A stretch of DNA of 64,000 nt from Colletotrichum lupini. Lineage: Eukaryota; Ascomycota; Sordariomycetes; Glomerellales; Glomerellaceae. The stretch spans positions 3,472,001 to 3,536,000 of the forward strand of contig NC_064681.1 of assembly GCF_023278565.1 (NCBI RefSeq), given 5' to 3'. How positions within the stretch are numbered: position 1 is the stretch's first letter; the number at the start of each line of letters is the position of its first letter. This document shows positions 47,239 to 60,000 of the stretch, piece by piece. The position numbers were made by a program, and so were the translations under genes. Under the pieces are notes generated by a model. The model saw only the letters and a list, made by a program, of their open reading frames with translations, had not been told where the DNA came from and searched no databases.

Positions 47239-50200
47239 TTAAGTCTTTTTTTTAAAGGTCTTATTTTTATGAACTTATAAATAAGTCATTATAACCTAAG
47301 TTAGGGCTCGTTAAGTAGTTTTTTTAAAAATACTAAAATATTTATTAAATCTTTAATATATTATTAATTAAAGCTTATTTTTAAAATTAAAAAATAAGGA
47401 TTTAAAATTAAAATACTTTATTTATTTTATTATTTATCAGGGCGAAAGTATAAAATATTAGAGAGTAAATTAAAATATTATAAATATATATATTATAGTC
47501 GTTTTTATAACGTAACTACTAATATTATATATAATCGTAAGAATTTTTTTTTTTTAGTATTTTTTATATTAATTATATTTATAATAAATCGTTTTTTATT
47601 TAAAGCCGATAGGCTAGAACGTAAAAAAGAAATAAAAGAGCTTTTTTTTAAAAAAATAAGTAGAGGCCTTATATCGTATATAAGCTAAAATAAATTAGTT
47701 TTTATTAAAATTAAATCGTTTTTTTAAAAAAAAAGAATAGTATTTAAAAAAAAAAAGTAGTTCCTAATCTTTTTAATATTATTAATAAGGATAAGTCGGT
47801 TATTATATAAAAAGTATAGTTTAATAATATTTTTAGAATAATTAACTAAAATATCATAATAATTAAGAATTTTAATTTTAATTTTAACTTTAATATTCTA
47901 AAAAAGATTTTTAAGAGTTTTAGAAGTTTATAATAAGTTTTTATATTTTTTTTTTATTTATAGTTTTTTTATTTAATTAGAAATTCTCGTATTTTATTCC
48001 TAACTCTATAGTTAGTAATTCGTTTAACTTCGTACTCTAATTAATTTAGTTCAATAATAATATAAATTTTTATATATAAACTTTTTAAGATAAGTTTAAG
48101 TAATAAAATATAAAAAACGGGATAGTATTATATCGTATTTAGTAATTTTAATTCGTAATTAACTAATAAGACTTTTTTAATAATTTTAAAAAGTCTAAGT
48201 TTTTTATAATCTAATTTATTACTTAGTTATTTCGTTTTAATATTATAATAAAAGAGGTAAGTACTATCCCCTTTTTTTAAAAATAGTCCTTTAATTTTTA
48301 ATTTATCTACGTTCTTTTTTATATATTATCATACGAACTCGAGGTTTATTAATACTTATTTATAAATTTCTTTAAGTTTATTTACGTTTAATATAGCTTT
48401 TATAACTTATAATTCTTATTATACTTTTTTATATATTATTAACTAAAATCCGTAATTAAAGTAAAATAAAGATCTTTTTATACTTTTATTAATTATATTA
48501 TTATATAAGAACTAGGCTTTTAATAAAAATAATACTTAATTATCCTAGTCGTAATTTATATAATAATAAAAATATATTTTAAGGATTTAATTCATCCTTT
48601 TTATTTATTTATCGGTTTATAAGTAAAATAATATCGATAGTTTATAATTTATACTAAGTTACGAAATTAAAGATTTCTAAAACTTCGAAATAAATAGCTT
48701 ATTTTTATTAAAAGTAATTTCTTTTAATAAACCGTAGTTTAAAAATATAGCCTCAATAAATACGTATACTAGGTCTTTTATAGTACTAAATCCTTTATAA
48801 AAAATAAAGTAAATAAACTTAGTAAGTCGGTTAATTATAACTAAAATATTATTATACTATACTTTAATAAATAGTTCTCTAAACTTTAATAATTTAATAA
48901 TAAAGTCTTATATAATTAATTACTATACTTTTATTAATTATTATAATAGTTATAGCTCGTTATAAAGTTTATACGGGCTTTTTTTATTTTTTTTATAAGT
49001 TACGTAGTTCTTAATTACTTTTATAATTTTAATATATATAGCGGATTTATTATAATATTAGCGAATCCGTTTTTATATTTTAATAATTTTTTAATAACCG
49101 TATACTAATATATTATAAATTTTTATAATAAGCTTAGGGACTATTTTTTTTAATTAAGTTAGTATTAATTTTTTTAATTATTATAAAGAGCTTTATAATT
49201 AGTATAAAGCCATTATCTTTTTCTTATTGAAAAATAATTTATATTTTTTTAAAGACTTTGACTTCGTAGTTAGGTCTTTTATTAAGAGCGTTTATTTTAT
49301 TATTTTTAAACTTTTTTAATAAATAATTTAGAAGTTATACTGAAATAAGAATTCGCTCTATTTAACTTATTATTTATTTAGGTTCTTATTTATTATAAAG
49401 TTTACGAAGTTCTTATAATCTATATAAACTATAATTTCGTACTTAGTTTTAAATAATTATAGTTTCTATTTTTAAAATATTGTAATAATTACTATTAGTT
49501 CCTTATTATAAATTTATTAATTTAATTTTATTCTATAAAATATTTTAAAATAGAAATAATATAAATAAAGTTTTTTTATTTATTTTATTATTTTAAAACT
49601 GCTTTTATAATAACATCTAAGGTATTAGTCTTAATTGTAAAAGGTTTTTAAGGGTCCGAAATTATAATAACTAGTTTAAAAATAACTATATTGTTAATTT
49701 TAATAAACGCTTCTTTATACTTAAGATCCTAAATAAATAGAATATTTTTTATATTAAGTTATTAAGTAGTTTAATTATATTAATATAGTCTTTAAGGAAT
49801 CGTTGATAAAAGTTAACGAATTTTAAAAGTCTTTATATATCCTTAATATTTTATAATATAAACTAGTCCCCAACTATTTCTATTTTTAATACTTTTATAT
49901 AAATTTATTTTAATATAATAATATATTTAAAAAAGTCTATTTTTTATATATAAAGTTCGTATTTAAATAGTTTAGTATATAGCTTAGCGTTTTAAAGTTT
50001 TTAAAATATTATATAAATATATTTTTTATATATTTTAAAGTTAAAAAAGAAAATAAAAATATTATTAATATAAATAATAATAAAATGTTAACGTACTCTT
50101 AGAATATACAGTTAATTATTATTTAAAAAGTTATTAAAGTATTAATAAGTCTAAAGGGTATAACGAGATATTTAAAAAGTCTTCTTTAAGTTCGGAATGC

Positions 50201-50930
50201 TATTTTTTATTTATTTCCTTTTTTAATCTAGATTTAGTTAAATACTTCTTTAAGATTTATAATAATAAATTAGTTAGCTCCGTAAAATAGATCTCTAAAC
50301 TTAATAATAAGTAATAAGGGGTAGTAATTCTTTTTTATAATTTCGTTAAGTCTTTTATAATTAATAATAAGTTTTAATCTTTTACCCTTTTTTAATATAA
50401 AAAATAAAGGGAATTTAATAAGAGAATTTAATAATTAAATATATCCCTTTTCGAGTTTCTTATTAATATATTTATTAAAATACTCTTATTTTTTTAATTT
50501 ATTAAGTATATTAAATAGAACCCGGGTTATATCCTTTTTTTAAGTTCGATTTTTATATTTTAATTATTATATTTTAATAATCCTATTTCTTTAGGTTTTA
50601 TAAATAGTTTTATATATATTTAGTACTTTTTAAGTATAATTTAGAGTTATTACGATCTCTAATTATTAATACTAATTATAAACTTTTTAAAGCTTTTTAT
50701 TATTTTAATAAAAGCTATATATTATATTCATTTTCGTTCTTTAGGAGGTTTTAAAAATCTATTTAAACCCTTTTTTTCTTTAAGTCGTTTAGTAACTAGA
50801 TTTTTTTAGAGGATTTAGTTAGTAATCTAATTTATTTATAAGTTATATTTTTATAATTATAAGAGTTTTAAAACAATATCGATATTTCTAATTTTTATAA
50901 TATTATATTATAATTATTCTTATTAATTAT

Positions 50931-51444
50931 TCTAGCACGTATAGCTTTAACGAGGTAATGCGGGATATTCTTATAAAGAATATAAAAAGTGAATATTCAT
51001 ATAGAAGCAAGAATATATGAATATAGGGGATATAAGCGTATATAAAAGAGGTTTTTGTAATAAAGAGAGTAATATAGTTAAATTACTATATGAGAAGTTA
51101 CTTGCTTAACGAAAGGTCTAGGTAGGCAAATACACGCCTACATATAGGCATAAAGACCTCCTACTAGAATATTCCATTGCTTATTAATTATGATATAATT
51201 AATAAGCGTATACGTAAGTGAATGCGTAATCGTAGTACGTAATTCCGCCTCGAGTAAATTCCAGATTATTCAGTTACCTTCCAGTACTTTCCATTGCTCA
51301 CGTAAGCTTATATAAGCAGTATTGCTTACATAATCAATATTTATAATAATCTACAGAAATCGTAGATTAATATGGTATATAGTTTGCTTACGTAATATTG
51401 ATAATAAGGCGAATAATAAGGTAAACAAAGTTACCTTCGTAACA
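50931..51444 (-). mobile_element. Solo LTR of another family (about 514 bp), little affected by RIP
   Basis: On the minus strand it runs from TGTTACGAAGGTAAC to CGTGCTAGA. It interrupts Gypsy-1 at a point where Gypsy-2 (about 59790-59815) is continuous. ATTAT occurs on both sides (50926-50930 and 51445-51449) as the target duplication. In contrast to its surroundings it keeps CA and TG words. No internal region is present, so it is best read as a solo LTR left by recombination between two LTRs. The exact right-hand base on the minus strand is uncertain by one. Confidence 0.7.
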
Positions 51445-54059
51445 ATTATTAATATATATTAAAAAATATACGGTCTTTTAATTAATATATTTATAGTTAT
51501 AATTAACTTATTTTTTTTATTTATAATTAATATAGTTTATTTTTATATACTTATAATAAGTTAAATTTATTTACTATTCTTAATAAAATATAAGTTTTTT
51601 ATATACTATTATTAATAATAATATCTAATTTTTATTTATAAATATCGAAGTTAATTTATAAGTATATATCGTTACGTTATATAATTATATATAAGAACTT
51701 CTTTTTTATTTTTATCTCTCGTCGTTTTTTTATAATTAGCTTTTTTAGTCTTTTATTATTTATTTTTTTAAATAGGTTATTTATTTATATTCTTTTTAAT
51801 ACTCTCTCTAAGCCTTAGCTTTTCTAATATAATAAATTTAGTATTAGTCGTATTTATAGTTTTCTCATTTTATACATTTATTATTAAAGTACTTTATAAA
51901 AAAGTTAGGGTCTAGACTAAATATAGCTCTATTACTATTATTAAAGCTTAGTAACGTCTAGCTAGGTAGTTAATATTCTACGTAAATATCCTTAATAATT
52001 TTATTATTACGTTTTTATAAATAAAAACGACTATCTTATTTAGATATAAAATATTAAAAGTATTTATTATCTAAGTATTCTATTTAAAACAATTCTTTAT
52101 AAAAGGGGTCCTTAAGGTTAAATAAAGAGTAATTTTTATTTATATAAGGGGTTATTATAATTCTTTTACGTTCTTTAGTTTTATAAAACTAAATAACTTA
52201 GTTATCCTTAAATAGATAAATATATTTATATTATAATTTATTATTATCCTTTTTAAAATTAATATTATTAATATTAAATAGTATTTTATAATTAATATTT
52301 ATTTAAATACGTTATTAAGTAACGTCGCGAGGTTCGTCCGAATTATAAAATAATTCTATTTTATTAAAATAAAAAGAACTAGTTCTTATTTTAATATTTT
52401 CTTTTTTAATTTTAAAGTTAATTCTTTTTTTATTAATAATTTTAAAATTAAGAATCGGGTTTTTAAGTACTTCGATTTTATTTTTACGTACGAGGTCCTT
52501 AAGCTATTCTTTAATTTTATAAATAAATCTTTTATTAATATCTACTTATTATATTATATAAATAAACTTAGTTAGTATTTTATTTAAATCGAGTTCTTTT
52601 TAAAACTTAATAAGTTATTTTTAGTTTATTCTATTTCGCTACGCTATATATACGAGGCTACTTATAATTTGTTTTATATTAAGTCCTCTTTTTTTAAGTT
52701 TAAAAAGCTACGCTTTTATATTAATTAAGAGTCTTTACTTAATTCGTTTTTTAAAAAAGTTAAGTATATTTTTTAAAACGGGGTCCGTTTTATTCTTTTT
52801 ATTTTTATTTTTATAAATTTAAAAGAGTATAATAAGGTATTTAATATTATTATTTTTAAAAGTATGGGGTCGATAGGCGGGTATTTCTTTTTTTTATAAT
52901 TATTATTAAAGTTTTAATAAGTAATAAAATAGATCGTTTATTACTCTTAAGTTATTTAGGGTACTATCTTATTTATTTTTTACTATTTTAATAAGTAAAG
53001 TAGCTATTATTATAATAAGTTATTTATAAAAGTTATTTATAGGGAACTTTTTTATTTATAATATTAGCTCACTTTTTTTAAACAGGTTAGTATTAAATAC
53101 GCTTAGGTTATTAATAACTTTTAGTTATATATCCTAGCTTATCGTAGTTATAGTATTTAAGGACCTTTTTTTATTAAGGTTATTCTTTTTTAATAATACT
53201 AAGGTTTATTAATTTACTATAGTACCCGGTTATAGTAGTTGTTAGTTTATACTTATATCTATTATTAAACTTAGATTAGTTATTTTAAGTATTTTATTTT
53301 TTATATTCGAAGCGTCGTTTATAAAGTCGATTATTAATTTTAATTATTATATTAATATAATTATAGAGTTTATTAAGTCGGTCTTAATAAGAGAGGTTAT
53401 CCTTAACTCTTTTTTTAAGCTATAATAAAAAGTTATTATAAGTAGTTTATTACTTTAATTAAGCTTAGAAATAATTTATTTAAATTTAAATATATATTTA
53501 TTAATTAACCTTTTTTATATAAGGGTTATAAGTCTTTATTTAGTAATTCGTTCTTTATTAAGGTTATTAAAAGTTTCCTTAAGTCTTTTTTTAAACTTAT
53601 TATAGTTATTAAAAATCTTTTTAATATTTTTATTTTAAATATTACGTTCGTTTTTAAAATAGCTTTTTATAAAGGGTTTAAACTAAGTAAGGGTATTTTT
53701 TTAAAAAAATAAAGTTATATAATAAACCTTATTTATTTTAATAATAAAAAAAGTCTTATAATATTATAAATAGGCCTTAGTTTAAATAAAGAATCCTTAG
53801 AAAGTATTTAAGGATTTATTATAAAGTTTTAATTTAAAATACTTAGTTCTAAGTATTAAAAATAGTTAGAGTATTATAAATTAAGTATAAAGTTATTTAT
53901 TTTTATTTTTAAGTTTAAGTATTATATTATATAATTATTAAATAGTAAGTATAACTATTTTAATAAGCTACGCTATATTATTATTAATAATAATTAATAT
54001 ATTTATACTATTTAGTTAGTTTTTCAAAAAATAAACTTATTAAATAAGAGTAATTAAAA

Positions 54060-54599
54060 TATTATAGCTAGTTAATTATAATAAGTATATTAATAGAAAT
54101 TGAGGCTATGAGTACTAAATAAATAATATCGTAGTTATAAATAGCTTTTCTAAAGCTATATTTATAAATTATAAAGAAAATAAGGCTTTAATAATTAATT
54201 ATAATCTTATTAAAAAGAGTTCTTAATAAAAATAGCTAAAAGTAATTATAAAATTTGATATTAAGATAATTATTAAAAAAGCTATAAAGAGTCTATCCTT
54301 AAGCCCGGCTTAAGTTTATATTATATATAAGTCCGCTTATAAATATATCGTTTATTAATAATTATTTTTATTTATTAAGTAATCGCTTAGTAAATACTAA
54401 TAAGCGATTATTTAGAATAATTATAATAATTATCTTATTATATAATTATTACTTTTTATTTATATATAACTTATTTATAGTTTTTTTATTCCGTAAGAGT
54501 TACTTTATATTCTCATATTCTTATATATATAGTATACTATAGCTATCGTAAGCCTACGGGGCGGGCCCTAGTCTTAGTTATATATATTAAGTTATAATA
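54060..54599 (-). repeat. Gypsy-1 LTR, right copy (540 bp)
   Basis: Same length and ends as the left copy; followed by the target copy ATATA. Confidence 0.9.
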
Positions 54600-54801
54600 A
54601 TATATAAGAGTACGGGAATATAAAGTAACTCTTATAAAATAAAAAAACTATAAATAAGCTATATATAAATAAGAAGTAATAAATACGTAATAAAGTAATT
54701 ATTATAATTACTTTAAATAAGCGCTTATTAGTATTTACTAAGCGATTACTTAATAAATAAGAGTAATTACTAATAAAGGATATATTTATAAATAAACCTA
54801 T

Positions 54802-55817
54802 CCCCCCGACGGAGCAATTTACCGGGGCCGTACCGTATATTACGTATTAAAAAAAACTAAGTATATTGCGCTCTATACTTAACTACTAATTAAAATAGCT
54901 CCCGACCTTCCCCTACCTATCTAAAGGGCGAGCTATACTTATTTTAATATATATAGAACCTCTTAGTACTAACCCGCATAAGTAGCTAGATTTTATATTA
55001 TATACTCTTTTTTATTCAAAATTAGGGGGCCCCTTATATATTCCCTTATATTTATAATATAGCTTATATTAAAGGGATTTTTAACTCCGTAAAATATAAT
55101 TTTTAAATTAGTATTAATATACTAAATCTTAACGTCCGTATTAGCCCGGTTATTTATAGCGTTTATATTATTACTTAACTAAATTTTATATTATTAAAAA
55201 GTACTTTACTAATCCTCGGGCGTATTTATATTAGTTACGATAGCTATAGCGTCGAGCTAGTTAAAGAGGGCGCTTAGCCCGAGAGGGGTAAACTTATTAA
55301 TAAGTATTTTTAAAATAGGTTCTCGTTAAAGTAGTAGTTTATATATTAATAAGTTTATTTAGTAGATTTATTTAGTAGATTTATTTAGTTTAAATAAAGC
55401 TTTAAGTAATATTAAAAGTAATAAGGATAGAAAAAATCTTTATAAGCTCTAAATAATAGATATTAGCCTATTTAGCCCTTTTTTTTTAAAAACCTCTACG
55501 TTGCTATTAAAGTTTAGAACCTCTATAGTTAAGGGCCGCCTCTAATTATTATAGCCGACTATTATAGTTAACTATTACGGCCGACCTTTATTATTAACCT
55601 TTTTAATTAGCGCCGTTATTAAAAAAAATAGCTTACTTATCCCGAATTATATAGCGATTTTCGTATCGAAATTATTATATTATATTAAGCGCGTACTTAG
55701 GGTATATTATACATATTATATAGTTAAAAAGTATACTATATTATATAATTTCTTTTAAAAACGTAATCCTATTAAGGTCGATCTTTTGCGCTTATAAAGT
55801 TAGAAAAAAACCACTAT
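54802..55817 (+). mobile_element. Copy 1 of the 1-kb retroposon-like element, RIP-degraded
   Basis: Starts with six C and GACGGAGCAA and ends in an A-run plus CCACTAT. It is flanked by imperfect 14-bp direct repeats (54788-54801 and 55818-55831; 11 of 14 equal, with two of three mismatches of the C/T or G/A kind). The uninterrupted site exists in both Gypsy-1 LTRs. It follows copy 2 over the whole length with C/T and G/A differences. Confidence 0.8.
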
Positions 55818-56230
55818 TTAAATAGACTTATATATAATATAGACTTAAGCTAGGCTTAAAAATAGACTTTTTATAATTTCTTTAATAATTAACTTAGTAT
55901 TAAATCTTATAATCGTTTTTAACTATTTTTATTAAGAACCCTTATTAATAAAACTATAATTAATTACTAAAGTTTTACTTATTTTATAACTTATAAATAT
56001 AGTTTTAAAAAAGCTATTTATAACTACGATATTATTTACTTAGTACTCGTAGCCTTAATTTTTATTAATATACTTATTATAACTAACTAGTTATAATATT
56101 TTAATTACTATTATTTAATAGGTTTATTTTTTTAAAAAACTAATTAAATAATATAAATATATTAATCCCCCCGACGGAGCAATCCGCCGGGGCCGTACCG
56201 TGTATTACGTATTAGGGAAAACTGGGTATA

Positions 56231-56681
56231 TTGCGCTCTATACCTAACTACTAATTAAAACTCCCAACCTTCTGCCGCCCGCCTACAGGGCGAGCTTTAC
56301 CCACTCTAACGCGCACAGGACCTCCTAGTGCTAGCCTGCGTGGGCAGCTAGGTCCAGCATAATCTGTTCTTTTATATAGGTATTATCGTTACCCGGGGGG
56401 TCCCGTAGGAGCCGTCTGAGGCGCCGGCTTATTACCCTAACCCTATATACCTCTAGCCCGTCTATCGTAGCTATTATAGCCAGGCCGGCGTCAATATGCC
56501 GGATCCTGGTATCCGTACCGGCCTAGCTATCTACGGCGCCTATAATATCGCCCAGCCGAATTCCGCACCGCCGGAAGGTACTTCGCCACTTCTTGGGCGT
56601 GCCCACGTTAGCCACGATGGCCACAGCGTCGAGCTGGCCGAGGGCGCCCAGCCCGAGAGGGGCAGACTTGTCGACGGGCAT
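56231..56681 (-). pseudogene. Gene-like fragment carried by the 1-kb element, unknown product
   Basis: An ATG at 56681 is preceded on the minus strand by a CA-rich stretch that looks like a fungal 5' leader. It opens a frame of 52 codons (MPVDKSAPLGLGALGQLDAV...) to a TAG at 56523-56525. The same frame then runs on for about 63 codons to the next TAG (56331-56333) and further with scattered TAGs, each explainable as CAG to TAG. The intact form would be about 150-165 residues with an Arg-rich middle. I do not recognise it. It may be a captured host gene or the element's own small gene. Confidence 0.4.
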
Positions 56682-56946
56682 CTTTGGCCCACTGATTGCT
56701 GACTGTATGCTGGGAGAGTGGTGGTCTGTGTATTGATGGGTTTGTTTGGTGGATTTGTTTGGTTTGAATGGAGAGCAGCTTTGGGCGATGTTGGAAGCGA
56801 TGAGGATGGAAAGAATCTTTGCGAGCTCTGAAGAGCAGTAGATATTGGCCCATTTGGCCCTTTCTCCGGAAACCTCTACGTCGCCATTAAAGTTTAGAAC
56901 CTCTGCGGTTGAGGGTGAGTAAATTCCCTACTACGGATGCCGCCTC

Positions 56947-57024
56947 TGACCATTGCGGCCGACCATGGCGGCCGACCATTGCGGCTAACTATTACGGCTA
57001 ACCTCTGCCGTCGACCTTTCCGGC
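56947..57024 (+). repeat. Six tandem 13-bp units
   Basis: Consensus CGACCATTGCGGC: units at 56947, 56960, 56973, 56986, 56999 and 57012, diverged mostly at C/T and G/A positions. The array is partly present, degraded, in copy 1. Confidence 0.85.
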
Positions 57025-60000
57025 CGGCGCCGCCGCGGCAGCTTGCCTATCCCGAATTGAATGGCGGTTTTCGTATTGAAATCACTATATTGCGTTGAGC
57101 GCGTGCTTAGGATACATTGCGCGTATTATATAGTTAAAAAGTGTACTGTATCGTGTAATTTCCCTTAAAAGCGTGATCCCGTTAAGGTCGATCTTTTATG
57201 CCTATAAAGCCGAAAAAAAAACCACCACATAAATATATTAATTATTAATAATAATAATATAGTATAACTTATTAAAATAGTTATACTTATTATTTAATAA
57301 TTATATAATATAATACTTAAACTTAAAAATAAAAATAAGTAACTTTATATTTAGCTTATAATACCCCGACCCTTTTTAATACTTAGAACTAAGTATTTTA
57401 AATTAAAACTTTATAATAAGTCTTTAAATACTTTTTAAGAATTCTTTATTTAAACTAAGGCCTATTTATATTATTATAAAACTCTTTTTATTATTAAAAT
57501 AAATAAGGTTTATTATATAGTTTTATTTTTTTTTAAAAATATCCTTATTTAGTTCGAACTTTTTATAAAAGACTATTTTAAAAACGAACGTAATATTTAA
57601 GATAAAAATATTAAAAAAATCTTTAATAACTATAACGAGTTTAAGAAAAAACTTAAAAAGACCTTTAGTAACTTTAATAAAAAATAAATTACTAAACGAA
57701 AGCTTATAACTTTTATATAAAAAGGGTTAGTTAGTAAGTATATATTTAAATTTAAGTAGATTATTTCTAAGTTTAATTAGGGTAATAATACGCTTATAAT
57801 AGCTTTTTATTATAGTTTAAAAAAGAAAGTTAAGAATAACCTCTTTTAATAAAAACGACTAAATAAGCTTTATAATTATATTAATATAATAATTAGAATT
57901 AATAATTAACTTTATAAATAATATTTGAAATAAAAAAATAAAATACTTAGAATAACCGAGCTAAACTTAATAATAAACGTAAATATAAACTAACGACTAT
58001 TATAATAAAGTATTATAATAAACTAATAAATCTTAGCGTTATTAAAAGGGAATAACTTTATTAAAAAAAGGATTTTAAGTATTATAATTACGATAAACTA
58101 GGATATATAGCTAAAGGCTATTAATAACCTAAGTATATCTAATATTAACTTATTTTAAAAAAGCGAGCTAATATTATAAATAAAAACGTCCTCTATAAAT
58201 AACTCTTATAAATAGCTTATAATAATAATAATTATTTTACTTATTAAAATAATAAAGAATAAATAGGATAGTACTTAAAGTGACTTAAAAATAAGGGACG
58301 ATCCGGATATAATACTATACTATTTATTAAAACCTTAGTAATAGTAATAAAAAGAAATATCTACTTACTAACCTTATACTTTAAAAAAAAAAGTATTAAA
58401 TATGTTACTACGCTCTTTTAGATTTATAAAAATATAAAAAGAAAAGCTAAGATAAACCCCGTTAAAAAAAATATATTTTACTTTTTTAAAGGATAAATTA
58501 AATAAAAACTCCTAGTTAATATAAAAAAGTAACTCTTTAAATGTAAAAAAAGAGGACTTAATACTAAAAGAATTATAAATAGCCTCGTTTATATAGTATA
58601 ATAAAACTATATAAATTAAAAATAATTTATTAAATTTAAAAAAGGCCTTAATTTAAATAAAATCCTAACTAGGTCTATTTATATAATACGAAAAATAAAT
58701 AGTAATAAAAAGTTTATTTATAAAGTTAAAAAGTAGTTCGAAAACCTCTCGTATAAAAATAAGATCAAAGTATTTAAAAAACTAATTTTTAATTTTAGAG
58801 TTATAAAAAAAAGAAAAATTAACTTTAATTTTAAAAAAGAAAATATCGAAATAAGAACTAGTTTTCTTTATTTTAATAAAATACAGTTATTTTATAATTT
58901 AAATAAACCTCGCGACGTTACTTAATAACGTACTTAAATAGAAATTAATTATAAAGTTTTACTTAGCGTTAATAATATTAGTTTTAAAGAGGATAATAAC
59001 GAACTATAATATAAATATATTTATCTATTTAAAAATAACTAAACTATTTAGTTCTATAGAACTAAAGAACGTAAAAAAGTTATAATAACCCCTTATATAA
59101 ATAGAAATTACTTTCTATTTAACCCCAAAGACCCCTTTTATAAGGAATTATTTTAAGTAGAGTGCTTAGATAATAAATACTTTTAATACCTTATATATAA
59201 ATAAAATAGTCGCTTCTATTTAGAAAAACGTAATAATAAACCTATTAAAAATATTTATATAAAAAACTAACTACTTAGCTAGACGTTACTAAGCTTTAAT
59301 AATAAAATAATATTTAACCTAGACCCTAGCTTTTTTATAAAATGCTTTCATAGCAAGTATATAGAATAGGAAGACTATAAATATAACTAATATTAAATTT
59401 ATTATATTAAAAAAGCTAAGGCTTAAAAAGAATAATAAGAACTATATAAATAAGGCGCTTAATAAAAAAAGCGTAAAATAAAAAACTAAAAAAGCTAATT
59501 ATAAAAGAATAATAAAAAGTAAAAATAAAAAAAAGGTTCTTATATATAACCGGATAACGTAACGACGTATATTTACGAGTTAACCTTAATATTTATAAAT
59601 AAGGATTAAATACTATTATTAATAGTAATATATAAAAAACTTATATTTTACTAAGAATAATAAATAAACTTAATTTATTATAAATATAGAAAGATAACTT
59701 ATATTAATTATAAATAATAAAAAGAGAACGAGTTAATTATAATTATAAATACATTAATTAAAAAACTATATACTTCTTAATATATATTAATAATTAATAC
59801 AAATAATTATAATATAATATTATAAAGATTAGAAATATTAATATTATTTTAAGAATCTTGTAGTTATAAAAGTATAACTTATAAATAAATTAGATTACTA
59901 ACTAGGTCCTCTAGGAAAATTTAGTTACTAATTAACTTAAAAAAAGAAAAGGTTTAAACGGATTTTTAAAAACTCCTAAAAAATAAAAATAAATATAATA

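Larger units (their letters stand above)
46699..54599 (-). mobile_element. Gypsy-1 LTR retrotransposon (minus strand), inserted in the Gypsy-2 5' LTR
   Basis: LTRs of 540 bp each lie at 46699-47238 and 54060-54599, with target duplication ATATA at 46694-46698 and 54600-54604. The sequence outside these duplications joins into one continuous Gypsy-2 LTR. The minus strand carries a reverse transcriptase remnant with YINN near 50055-50085. Sequence is nearly all A/T and has no open frame; its homology to Gypsy-2 spans gag and pol. It contains a solo LTR of another family at 50931-51444. Without that, the element is about 7.4 kb, a normal size for Gypsy. Confidence 0.9.
56167..57228 (+). mobile_element. 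Copy 2 of the 1-kb retroposon-like element (best preserved)
   Basis: A 1062-bp insertion flanked by a perfect 14-bp duplication, ATAAATATATTAAT, at 56153-56166 and 57229-57242. The empty site is readable in Gypsy-1 just left of 54060. Left end: six C followed by an imperfect hairpin (56169-56178 with 56183-56192, one mismatch). Right end: A-run followed by CCACCAC. A 13-bp tandem array lies at 56947-57024 and a gene-like fragment on the minus strand. The long target duplication points to target-primed reverse transcription (LINE or SINE type) rather than a cut-and-paste transposon, although no reverse transcriptase is encoded. The family is not recognised. Confidence 0.8.

Noticed and set aside
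56167..56192. Helitron terminus suggested by a hairpin near the element end
   Set aside because: No CTRR end and no A|T insertion site; instead there is a 14-bp target duplication, which Helitrons do not make.
56435..56450. Telomere-like CCCTAACCCT
   Set aside because: It occurs once, within an interspersed element; no tandem array is present.
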